From Turnera subulata (taxonomy: Eukaryota > Streptophyta > Magnoliopsida > Malpighiales > Passifloraceae), in NCBI GenBank assembly GCA_028386065.3, contig JAKUCV010007524.1, forward strand, positions 31,849 to 95,848: a DNA stretch of 64,000 nt, in the 5' to 3' direction. Shown here one piece after another: positions 33,111 through 44,623 of the stretch (position 1 is its first letter; each line of letters begins with the position of its first letter). Under the pieces are notes generated by a model. It ran no database searches. It saw only the letters and a list, made by a program, of their open reading frames with translations, and was not told the origin of the DNA. Both the position numbers and the translations under genes were made by a program.

Positions 33111-35140
33111 CTATTTTGGAATCCGCCGGTGGATGGTGCAGGCAGAGAGCATAATGAGTATAACAAGCACTATCGAAGCGACCAGTGAAAGAGCAATAGA
33201 GGCGCCAAAATGACGACAGTATTTTCCAAAGTTATCGCATATCTTCCCCCACCTTGCATGACTATTGCCCTTCAATCCAACGTAACCAACTCCTCCTGAT
33301 GCTCCAGTGGCCGCTGCTACTATTCCCAGCAACAACTGCATATTAAGATTTTCCATATCCATTTGTTACTATAGTTCTTGCTTTCCCAACAAAGAAAAGA
33401 AAACAAATTTTCTCTATATGTGAAACAACAACGGAGATGGTAATCTTAAAATTTTTAATAGTGAGAAGGGATAAAAAGTCTTGAGTTCTGAGTTAGATAA
33501 ATTAGTTATATTGCAATGCCACAAATGCTATCTATACACCAGAAACTAGGGGAAACAAGAAAGATTGCTTACCACGTCCCAAAATACAAAATAGAGCAAG
33601 GCCTTGGTTGCTGATCCTGGCTTTGAGTTGAGTCCAAGAGAAACTACCGCCGTGATGATGCCGTACAGTGCTGTTACTGACATTGTTGCTACAAGGTATC
33701 TGTAATAATGATATTCATTTTCTGTTAAAACTACTAGATTTATTATATATGTATTGGCTAATATTAATGTTTGAGAAATAGAACTTTTTCCAAGGCTTAA
33801 TAATAAACTATATTCACTTATATATAACACCTAATGAATTATGTTCTTGATTATTTCAGAGTATTTCTTTTTTTTTTTGTGTCTGATTTTCCTTCATTAT
33901 TTAATTCATCAATATACATCTTATCAAATATCAATAGCAAGCGTTATTTAGCATCCATCTTTTCACACAATTAAAAAGTCAACGTCAATGTCCTTCAAAG
34001 AAACTTCGTTCGTCTAAATTAATGTCGCCGCTTGCAAGCAAATTGGTTGACTATGACAATGATTTTTACCTTTATAACTCAAAACGGGCAAAGGTTGTTT
34101 TCTGTATTTAAATAATTAGTTGTATTATCCGTTTGGTATTTATGCAAGATCTTTGCGATTAGTAACAGTGTGGTTAACATATCTTCTTCATCCAAGAAAT
34201 AATTAAAAGAAAGCGTGACCCCACATTATTTTATTATCATGGATAATCTGCTGAAAATGAAGAGGGACCATGCTTTATTATACTAAAGTCTTCAGAAACA
34301 GGTGAGGATTTAATTATTGAAGGTTGAATTTGAAGTAGAGAAACGATAGCCTTCATAGAAAAAAAAAAAAACATAATTGACAGGCAGATAAGACCGTCAT
34401 TAATTTTACTTTTGTCACCTTGTATACACTGCTAGCCAGCAACTCACCGGCAACAATGGATTGGTTTGCGGAGATGGAATTAAAATCGGAATGACACAAA
34501 GTAATCAACAAAAAGCATATAATTGTGGATTGACTAGGGGAAAGAATCTAATTACTATCCTTAAAGCTTTAAGGATTTAATGATTCTATACCTTAAAACT
34601 CATCTTCATTAAAAGCTGGATATATACTTGTCCAATTCTAGATTAGTAGTAAATCCATTAGCTTTAAATACCAGGAGAGAAACGAAAAAAAAAAACTCAT
34701 TCTCCTTCCATGTATTTGTATCTTGAAATCCATGCAAACTTAGAAGTGAACAATACATGACATATATACTAGCCGGTTAACTAGTCATGTTTTCCATATA
34801 AACACATCACAGACAAATATACTTCTTGCATCAACTGTATAACCAAGTAGTCAGTTATAAAGTTTCATCGAAGTAGCTAGAGAGCTAGCTGGAGAGATTA
34901 TAAGTTAACTCACATGAAAGCTGGAGTGTCAGTGAACTTGGCTTTAGCACGAACTCTAAAATTAGGCATTGTCGGGACAGGAACCAACTTGGTTTCCTTG
35001 GCGGTCACCATGACCACGAGACTGGTCACTGCAAGTGCAACCAAAAATAGCCTGAGGATAAAATGAACACCAAAATAGTCCCCGCCGCTTGGTAGTATTG
35101 GAGCTGTTTCTGGGTCACGAGGCTTATTGTTTTCTGCCAT
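33111..35140 (-). CDS. CASP-like protein C
   Basis: Three exons: 35140-34914, 33699-33573, 33335-33111, giving 192 residues. The start is [11 protein letters not shown] at 35140. TM1 contains the family Arg ([19 protein letters not shown]). TM2 is [20 protein letters not shown]. The Asp before TM3 is in FVFWDV, followed by [22 protein letters not shown]4 is [19 protein letters not shown] with the tail HRRIPK. The AT|GTGAGT donor and exon phases equal those of copy A. This is the most diverged member at the N-terminus and in exon 1, but exon 3 is close to pseudogene B and shows what B has lost. A plasma-membrane four-helix scaffold is expected. A TATATATAG box lies near 35250 on the minus strand. 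Confidence 0.86.
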
Positions 35141-36665
35141 GAAAGCTTTAATTTGATAAGACCCAAGATAGTTTGAATAGCGGTATAGCTCTAGTCTCTT
35201 GGAGAAAATTACAAGGGTGTGTGTGTGTGTGCTTCCCTACGTGTGTGTGTCTATATATACAATTGGTTGCTGATGAGGGCAAAAAAATTAAACACAAAAT
35301 GACAGTGCATATTTGGTTGGTGTTCCCAGCACGTAATGTGAATTAATATATATTAATTGAACAAAAGTTGAATTGTGTGTTGTTCTTAATTGGATGTGTG
35401 AAACCTTGTGAAAGCGGGCAATCTTTGTAGACTTGACTAGTCTACTGTTCATACATAATATCCCTGCAGATTTCCCTTGTTGGCTGCTTTTATTTATTTA
35501 TTATTCTTACGCTCTCCCACTTTCGTTTAATTAGTAGGGTGATTGACCATTTAATTAAGTCATTAGTGGAACATGTATCAATTGGCAATATTTACATGAT
35601 TGTATCTTTGTTGACTGGCAGCCAGCGGCGCCAAGGTTGTTGCAGAAGGAGCTAGAGCCCAAAAAAGAAGGAAATGAGCCTCTTGGATGCTTGCATCATG
35701 ACGAGAACAACAGCTCAGCGGGGTTCTGATTAGAAAAAGAAAAAAAAAGAGAGAAAGATATAGCTGAATATTAAATCAAGGTTGATTTTGAAAGCAAGTT
35801 ACTTTGACAAAAAGTGATGGACGTTTTTGTACAAACATATCCTCTATTCCTACTTTTTGGTAGAATCTATTGGAAAATAAAAGGAGATCGAAAAAAAAAA
35901 AGGAGAGTCAAGATTTCCTCATTTTTGTTCATCAAATTAGAGTAAAGTTTTTCTTGGCACATTAGAATGCTATAAACTGCCTAAACCTTCCACCCACTAT
36001 TGTTGAAATTGAACCATGACCTTAGTTATCTTTTTTTTGATGCAATGACCTTAGTTATCTAAGGAGATGGCAATATATATTACAAGTAGTGTTGACAAAT
36101 AGTTAAGATTTGCAATTGCAACTACAAGCAAGAAGTAAAATATTTAATCGTCATTTATAGAGTTAACTACAATTATATATTTGCCTAGATAAAATTGATT
36201 TAAATAAACGTAGGTATAGTCAGCTTTCTCAAAGAAAGGATAAGTGTCAGTTTCACATATCTCTCTACTTAATTGTTCAAAATTGTCATGCTAATTCTTT
36301 TAAAGCATATGCTATACATTAATCACGAAATAAACAGACATGCACTTGGCATATAAAACAGTAAAGATACCAAGACAGTGCAATCAAGCCAGCCTTAGTT
36401 CAAATAAAAGATTACACGGATACAAAGACTATAGTAGTTCTTTTTTTAGAGTCCAAAAGACTATAGTTATTAGAAAGGTAATTGCCGAAAGCATAACAAG
36501 CGAGTGTTGGTGTAGAAGTAAACTGAGTTCGGATAGAACACATATGTGAAGCTAGCATAAATGAGATGAAGGCAAGGTGTATGGTCATGCTAAATCTTTT
36601 ATAATCTATAACAAATATATATTTCTTATCTTGTAACATATCTGCTAATTACCATTTGGCTGAAA
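35141..36665. other. Upstream of CASP-like C, no gene seen
   Basis: The proximal 250 bp hold the TATA-like motif and the conserved MYB-like block (35314-35326). A gt-rich microsatellite lies near 35217-35232. The remainder is AT-rich with no coding potential. A 13 bp retro-type micro-insertion is listed at 36032. Confidence 0.5.
36032..36044 (-). mobile_element. 13 bp poly-T micro-insertion with 16 bp TSD
   Basis: The insert tttttttgatgca lies between two copies of atgaccttagttatct (36016-36031 and 36045-36060). On the minus strand it ends gcatc plus A residues, close to the terminus of the SINE at 44501 (gtatc plus A). It looks like the last bases of a SINE. Confidence 0.65.
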
Positions 36666-36713
36666 ATTGTAAATTGGATGTTTTTTTTGGTAAACAACGA
36701 GCATTATAATAAA

Positions 36714-39123
36714 CTAAACAGTATCCACCCGTGTGAAGGCACAACAATCGTCCTTCAACAAACGGGTACAAGCCAAAGGAGGAAACTCAAGCACCATATG
36801 ACTCACAGATAACGAAAGACCCGACTTAGCAAGATAGTCAGCAACAAGATTGCTCTCCCTATAAACATGACAAAAGGTAAACTCCTGGAAAGAAGACGCA
36901 AACAACCGGATCTCCTGCAACATCGGGGAGTTCGCCAAACGAGTTGGGAGGCTGCCCCGCAACACTACCACGAGTTCCTGATGGTCCGACTCCACAACCA
37001 CCTCATGTAAGCCCCTGGATACTGCGAGAGAAAGACCCTCACGCACCGCCCGCATCTCTGCCTCTATTATCGAACAAGGGGGCAACTTGAGCTGAAAACC
37101 ACACACCCATTCGCCCTGACTACCCCGAATAAGGCCACAAATAGAGACAACCTGCCGCGACCCATCCAACGCCGCATCAACATTTATTTTAAACACCCCT
37201 GGGCAGGGGGAGACCAAACCAACCCCTCCTGTATAAGAGAAGGGCCCAAAGTCGTAGACACCTGTTGAGTAGAATGCACAACCCACATACGGATATATTG
37301 GAAATATAAATCGACATGGCATCCGGAGGTCGTGGGTTATGAGAAAACACTACATCATTCCTCCACTTCCAGAGGAGCCAAAGAGCCATACCAAAGAAAA
37401 TATTGGAGGATATCTGACTTGCAAACTCAAACTCACCCTGTAAACCTCTACGTACCCAATCGTGGAATGGGAGACCAAAAAACTGAGGGTTAGCATCAGC
37501 CCGCAATAGCGAACGCCATACCCGCCCAACCTCACCACAATCCCGTAAAGCATGACCCTGCGATTCCTCCATGTCATGACATCTGGGGCATCGGCCATCC
37601 ATAGTCAGGTGGCGCCGAACTCTCTCAACATTCGTAAGTAAAGCATTATGGCTACACTGCCAGAGGAAAGTGCGTGCCCGAGGGAGGCCCTTCCATTTCT
37701 AGATAACTCTCCAGGACACAGCATGATGCTGCTGAGGCAAAGAGGGAGAAAGTGAGGCATAAACCGCCCTAACTGTACATTCCCCTGATGCCGTACCATC
37801 CCATACCACAGTGTCCTCCCCAGTCGCATGGAGAAGGGGTTGGAACCCAGCAAATTGGTCAAGAAAAGGCTCAGGGAGCAAAGACTGAAGGAGCTCCCAG
37901 TTCCAGGCCCCAGAATTCAAGGTAACATCAGCTAAAGTAAACATACTGGTACCCTCCGCAACCTCGATACCAGGGAGGGTGTCAAGCCGTCCCAACCCAA
38001 GGAACCAAGGGTCCTGCCAGAACCGAATATTCCGCCCATCCCCAAAAATCCAAGCAATACTACTAAGAACTGTAGGCCAGGCCGCACAAATACCACGCCA
38101 AACATGGGAGGCATTACGGCAACTCTGTACCTGTGGAAGCATGGAAGTACCAGTCAAATACTTTGCGCGAAGCAATTTCACCCAGAGAGCCGAGGGCCTT
38201 GAAATAAGACCCCAAGCTAGTTTTGTAAGAAAAGCTTCATTAGCCTGACGCATTCTCCTTAAACCCAAACCACCCTCCTTCTTTGGCCGACAAACCTTCT
38301 CCCATGAAACCATAGACATCTTCCGTTGAGTTGTATTAGAACCCCACAGAAAACCACGTGCAGAGTTATCAACCTTATCACATATTCCCTTAGGTAGGGG
38401 AACAATATGCATTGAATAATAAGGAATAGCCTGGATCACGGATTGTGCAAGGGTAAGACGTCCAGCAAGAGACAGATTAGACGCCTTCCACCCTGCCAGC
38501 TTCTGATCCACCTTCTCAGTAATATGCTGGAAAGTAGCATTAGTAATCCGGCCATGCACTAAAGGAAACCCCAAATACTGACCTAAATCAGTAGTTCTAC
38601 CAATCCCCAGTCGGTGGGCAATGCCATTAGCAAGATCATCAGAAACATTCTTGGAAAAGAAAATTTTAGATTTGGCTTTGCTCACCTTCTGACCAGAGCT
38701 TCCATAAAAAACCTCCAGACACCGAGTTAGCACATCAGCCTGCACCATTGACGCCTCCGCAAACAACACCAAATCATCAGCAAAAAACATATGGGAAATA
38801 GGGGGTGCATCCGCTGTGATCACCACCGGTTTCCACACTTCCCACTCCACTAAGTCACAAATCATTTGTGAAAGCCTCTCAATACACAAAACAAATATGT
38901 ATGGAGATATAGGGTCCCCTTAGCGAACACCCCTAGAAGGACAAAACTCCCTAGTTAACTCCCCATTCCAAAGAACCTGCAACTGACTAGAGGAAATACA
39001 AGACATCAAAATTTGGATAAAGGAGCCCGGCAATCCAATGTCTTGTAAAGTATCCTCCACAAAATCCCACTATAGTCGATCATACGCCTTCTCCAGATCC
39101 AATTTTATGGCCATAAAACCAGC

Positions 39124-39163
<40 letters not shown>

Positions 39164-40911
39164 CCGACACCTCATAGTGTGAATTAATTCCTGGACCACA
39201 ATCACATTATCATGAATTTGTCTCCCCGGTACAAAACTAGCTTGAAAGGGGAGCACAAGAGCATCCAAACATGGCTTCAATCTATTAACAAGTACCTTAG
39301 TAAGTAACTTGTAAGGCACGGTACATAGGTTAATAGGGCGAAACTGAGTTATCTGGTCCGGATTGTCCACCTTAGGAATGAGAGTGATTAAGGTACGATT
39401 CAGATCCCTAGGGACAACACCAGTTGCCATAGCCTTCTGCATAAAAGAGAAAACAGAAGGGCCTACAGTTGGCCAAAATTTCTGAAAAAACATCGCATGG
39501 AACCCATCCACCCCCGGTGCTTTATGAGGCCCCATTTGTTTTAAAGCACTATGTACCTCCTCCGGCAAAATCGGGGCAGCAAGTGATTCAACTTATGTCT
39601 GTGTTAAAGCACTGAACCTACCCCGCAGAGGCAAAGGAGAGAAATCCCCTGGCTCTCTACAAAATAGAGAAGAAAAGTATGAAACAGCATGCTCCCTCAG
39701 TCGACCCTGGTCAAACTCCCAATCCTCCCCAATCAACAAACCCCCAACCTTGTTCCAATGGCGACGGATAATAGTAGAGGCATGGAAAAAGGAAGTATTG
39801 CGATCATCATTCTGAACCCACTGGTTTCGCGACTTCTGATACCACAGAACCTCTTCCTGAGCAAGAACAGTGTCATACTCCATCACAAGTTCCGTCTCTA
39901 ATTGAAATAGAAAAGGACCAGCCCGACCCTCCGCTTTAGCTAGCTGGATACCCCCTATTCGCGCAAGTAGTTCCTTTTTCCTAAGGAAAATATTCCCAAA
40001 AACTTCCCGATTCCACGAGCCAAATCCCTCTGCAAGCATACCGTAGCATCAGGGAGCAACAAATCACCCCGCCAGGACCCCGCAACAACCTGCAGAAACC
40101 GACTATCTAGCAACCACGTCGCTTGAAAACGGAAAGGTTTAGGACGGCCAGTAGCTACATGCGCATGCAAGTGCAATAATAACGGGGAGTGATCGGACTT
40201 GGTACGTGGCAAATGCCAAAGCTCCGCATCTGGATACCTAATTCTCCATTGTTGGTTAACCAGGCCCCTATCCAAATGCTCCGCCACCAATTCTCCCGCT
40301 ACCCCCACTCTACGTTCCTACGTAAACATAGGGCCATGAAAACCAAGATCAACCAGCTCACAATCATGTATCCATGATGAAAACCTGGCACATATCCGCA
40401 TACACACCGGCAAGCCTCCCAACTTCTCGGACTGGTCAACGTAGGTATTAAAATCGCCAATTAATAACCATGGCTCACACATCCTTTCCGCCAAGCTTCT
40501 CGTTTCCTGCCACAAACTTTGTCGCAAAGACGGGGTCAGACTAGCATAAACCGCCGTCAATATCCATGGATCCTCACCACTCAATTGAACACGAACATGA
40601 ACAAACTGTGCCCGAGTCACAAGTACCGAAACCCGAGCAGCATATTGCCGCCAGCACACCCAGATTCCTCCAGACCTACCAGCCACTTCCGACACAACTG
40701 ATGCATCAAACCCACAACTCCGAATTACACCACTAGCAACTTCAAACTTGACTTTAGTTTCCACAAGAACAACAAGACTAGGTCGATGAGTAAACACCAA
40801 GTCTCTAAAAGCTCTTCTAAACTTCTCCCCTCCAGCCCCTTGGCAATTCCAAGCAAGTATTTTATGGTGTAAGTCCATTAAATAAATGCAAGAAATTAAG
40901 GCAACAGACAA
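36714..40911 (-). pseudogene. LINE ORF2: endonuclease, reverse transcriptase, RNase H
   Basis: Domains in order: APE-type endonuclease (ILAWNCQGAGG; LLIGDFNTY; TKSDHSPLLL) at about 40870-40190; a linker; reverse transcriptase (HKAPGVDGFHAMFFQKFW, FRPINLCTVPYKLLTKVLVN, QASFVPGRQIHDN, then FADDLVLF) at about 39560-38450; zf-RVT; RNase H (FKINVDAAL, EAEMRAVREGL, VESDHQELVV) at about 37190-36714. Breaks: an in-frame TAG near 40318, a frameshift near 40000, TAA near 39593, a frame change across the 38-base homopolymer at 39125-39162, TAA near 38920 and TAG near 37699. The RT active-site Asp pair is still present. Confidence 0.85.
39125..39162. repeat. 38-base C homopolymer inside the RT domain
   Basis: The plus strand has 38 consecutive C (38 G on the coding strand). 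It replaces a stretch that would encode a few residues between the HTMRCRR segment and the GFMAIKLDLEKAY-like segment. Such runs are rare in plant DNA. Either a real expansion or an assembly/basecalling artefact is possible. Confidence 0.7.
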
Positions 40912-40920
40912 GAATAGAAA

Positions 40921-42686
40921 TCATACAATAGGGAGTGTGACAGAATCACACATTTCCTGGTCACCTGAAGCATCCATCTGAACCAAATCCTCCACACTTG
41001 CCATCAAAGTACTACTCCCCGTTGTTACCTCAGGAACCGAGGAATCACTATGTCCTTGGCCCCGGGGATCAAACGCCACTGCCAGACCGGTCCCAACCTG
41101 CGGATCACCAGGATCAAGAAGACCCACCGGACCATTAACCGGTGCAACAACTAGATTTTGCTTAGGCTTCTCCAACGGAACCTGGAATGTCGAAAGGACC
41201 GCAGTCTGCTTAGGCTTCTCCAGCGAAACCTGGAATGTCGAAGGGATAGGAACATCCGGAAGCACCAACTTCTTCCATTTAGGGTCATTCAACACATTCG
41301 TATGATCCACCTTAGTACTACCCTTCTTCGTCCTAGGAACCCTCCGAGGAGCATCTAATGCGGTTGCCATCAAATCCTCCCCACTCAACACATATCCTGA
41401 ATCTCCCCTAGACCGTTTCGAAGCCGATAATTCTTTAGCCTGCATAACAGGCACCTTGGTACCGGAGAAAACACCTTTTGCTTTACCCTTTGCAGAACTC
41501 GGACCAGCAACATCAAGGTGGATCCCCCCTTTAGTATTCGATGCAGTAGTTTCCTGGCCCTGCATCAAACCCCCATCAGCAGTCACCGCTTCGGGCTCAG
41601 GCGTGTCCACCGAATCGTCCGCCAAAACCCCAAAACGAGACCCAGAACCAGTGCCCTGTGTTCCATCCTTCCGCCCTGCCGAGGACCCCGGCCCTCCTTT
41701 CTTAAACTGTTGTCGCTGTCGGGGCGGTACAAGCAATCCCCATATTTCGGGTTGGCCGTTTCAAGTTGTGACGTGGGTGCTGGAGAGACCGGTATAGAGG
41801 AGGCAGCACCATTACTCACCGGAATACTACCCGCTTGAGCCTTCCCCGCCAGATTCTTCTGCTCCGGGCAGTGAGCTAATAAATGGTTCGGACGTCCACA
41901 ACCAAAACAGACCTAGGGGAGGTTCTCATACATAATAGGGTACCAAACCCCATCAACACATGTTCCAGTTTGCAGAGGCTGTGAGAGGTCCAACTCCACA
42001 GCGGCCTTAGCAAACTTTCCCCGTTCTGCTTTTTGTGTAGAGTAATCCACACGAATGAAACGGCCAACCCTATTACACACCTCTCGTAGAATGGCCAGTT
42101 GATACAATTCCGAGGACAAACCTGGCACCCGAACCCAAGCCACGACCGAAGTTACCTTATGCGAGGCAGGTTCAAAGTTTGGTTGCCATGGCTCCACTGT
42201 CAAGTAATGATCCAAGATGACCCAAGGGCCCCCAGTTAGGGCTCTGATGTAATCATAGTTATCAGCCAATCGAACCAAATAGTAGTTAAGATCAAGATCA
42301 AGAACCCTAAATCCACCACGCAGACCCCATAATCGTTGTAAACGATTGCACAAGAGCTTGTACCCCATCGGGCGCCCCCATAATTTCACGATCACGGTGT
42401 CCACCCACTGCTGATGAATCCGCTCCTAAAACCTATCAGAGAGGCGAATCACAGGTCCACGTTCCGTCATCTCGGACGTGACATCCCCCTCCAGAGGCTC
42501 CAACTCAGTATCTATATCCAGACCTGATACAACAGGTTGAGAATCCAAAGCATCCTTAAACGATTTAGTACCCCCTGTATGCATATCCACCGGCGCTTCG
42601 GAAGACTCCATAACCACATCCGATGGACCAACGAGTGGGGGGGGGGGGGGGGCAGCGGAACCGCCGTCCGGCGGCTTAATACTCAT
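40921..42686 (-). pseudogene. LINE ORF1: DUF4283 and CCHC zinc knuckle
   Basis: The frame starts MSIKPPDGG at 42686 with a Pro run encoded by the 16 G tract. After an in-frame TAG (42426) it continues as a DUF4283 domain (VKLWGRPMGYKLLCNRLQ, GPWVILDHYLTVEPWQPNF). A second in-frame TAG (41913) precedes the knuckle CFGCGRPNHLLAHC. A frameshift near 41750 leads into a long Ser/Pro/Gly-rich tail that ends at 40921. The protein would bind LINE RNA. Both TAGs sit where a Gln codon would be one C-to-T step away. Confidence 0.8.
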
Positions 42687-44500
42687 GCAAACCCTGGGAG
42701 GTTCTCTTTCGTGCGTGCGAAGATTTTGGTGAAAAAAAAATAGAACTTTCTATTGTAAATTGGATGTTTTTTTAATTACAGCATTGGCAAATTTAATTAT
42801 GGTATAACAAATGCATCTTAGAAAGTGTTTGCTTCTGATTGGTAAAATACAAAATTGGAGAGCTTAACTCCGTTGTGGATAAGAATCTTTCAAAGCAATT
42901 GTGATTTTTTCACCCACCATATCCAGGTATTCCACCTAGGTGGACCGGATTAATTAGGGCAAAGTTCCGGATACTGGATATTAGATGAGAAACAAAAAAA
43001 AATATATCATCCATCATAAGAGAACCATCCTGAGAAGCAAACACACCAGCCCCTGGAATTCAACACTAACAAGTAACCACACGCACGTCCCCTATCTAAA
43101 GACAATAACTTTAAACACATCCAAAATATCCTCATAATTTCTTCCATATCAACGCTAAACACTGACCAATGATATTTAAGCGAAACCCATAATCCAACTC
43201 CCCTTTCTCTAGCTAGCCAACCTATGATCAGCTTCTTTTTCTCAAATCTCTTTGCTGCTTTCCTTGCAGGTTTCTCTACAGAAACATAAGATGTGGATAA
43301 ATAAAGATTACAACCAATGGAGTGAAATATGATAAATTAATGAAGGAACTCTACATGATATAATTGCGTAAAATACAAAATTCTTGTATACAAAAGTATT
43401 TCCACTCCCTGCACATGCATTACGTTATCATTTGTCACAATCTACGAGTCCAGTTGTTTTGTTTGTCAACAGTTTTAATTACATTCCATAGGCACATAAC
43501 AATTGTAGGGGACCAAAAGATGAGTCGCATCTATCGTGGGACTTCGTGGGTTCCGGGACAGTTGTGTTCTTGAAATGACAGATGATTATAAGTTTTGTTT
43601 AAATTTATTGTTACCTTCAATATTAATCAGAATCCCCGTAATCTTAAAAATTACTAATCGATTTGGAGGATCTGCTTTAAAAACAAATGCAAAAAATACA
43701 ATACACAACTTAGATTATTCGAGATCTCTTTGTAAAACTGTTTGTCTGCCATTGTACTCCAGAGAGGATTACAGCAAATTGGGTGCCCAAAAATGTAAGG
43801 AAAAATTCGAACATATTTTTAATTTTACGAAGTTCTCTCCTCGTTAAATGCATAATGTCTTACTGGGGTTACATATTCTAGTAGTCTTACCATTAAAATG
43901 GAAACAATATTGTCATTTTCTAATCTAGTCTTCATCAATCAATTCAATTATAAAAAGTCAATGCATCATCTACAACTACAAGTTCCGCTAATCTTTAATT
44001 GTTGATGGTATGGACACCTACCAAGCTACCATTCCTCAGCTTGCTTTTGTTACTTTTGTTTGTGAATATAAAATAGCTTAAGGTTGCCTTACTGCCCGCG
44101 ACAAGATATTCCTTTTTTTTCCATTTTCTTAATCATTTGCCTGATCAACCCAAATAACTACTAAAAATATAAACTGAACCATTAGTAGCAGGAGAGAATT
44201 TAATAATTTGGTTGAGAAAAGGATAGCATTCAGTTGAACTTCTAACACTAATAGTGATTTAATTCTTCCAATTTATTGATGCTGGTGGCTTGCTCAGAAA
44301 CTCATCCTCTGTCGACGTCATATTGGAGAAACTTTTCCTTTTAAAATAATGTATAGTCTAAGGTGTGGGTGAAATATCGAGATCTTATCTATTAAATTGT
44401 TAATGTTTCATATTGTCAAATGTTTGATATATATTGACCAAAGAAAAAGGCCTGATTATACTTCACGGATCCAATTGTTCATTGTTCATACCGGATAGCT

Positions 44501-44623
44501 TTTTTTTTTTTTGATACAAGCCTAAGACTACCCAATTCTCATACCCACCCACACTATGATTTGAACTATAGTGGTCTTGGTGAAACCAAGGACTTCATGC
44601 CACTGCACTAGGTTGGTGCTGGC
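44501..44623 (-). mobile_element. tRNA-derived SINE, 123 bp
   Basis: The element is flanked by the 14 bp repeat cataccggatagct (44487-44500 and 44624-44637). The minus strand begins gccagcaccaacc, has an A-box-like tagtgcagtgg and a B-box-like agttcaaatc, and ends in about 12 A. Pol III boxes, a poly-A tail and a target duplication together define a SINE. Confidence 0.85.

Larger units (their letters stand above)
36689..42751 (-). mobile_element. Full-length L1-type LINE with RNase H, decayed
   Basis: The 6.06 kb element lies between 22 bp direct repeats (36666-36687 and 42752-42773, beginning attgtaaattggatg). It carries ORF1 (42686-40921) and ORF2 (40911-36714) on the minus strand, in the order of plant L1 elements with a C-terminal RNase H. 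Its 3' end reads gtttacc plus A. Several stops, two or more frameshifts and two homopolymer tracts (38 C at 39125-39162; 16 G at 42637-42652) make it non-autonomous. It inserted in otherwise empty intergenic DNA upstream of CASP-like C. Confidence 0.92.
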
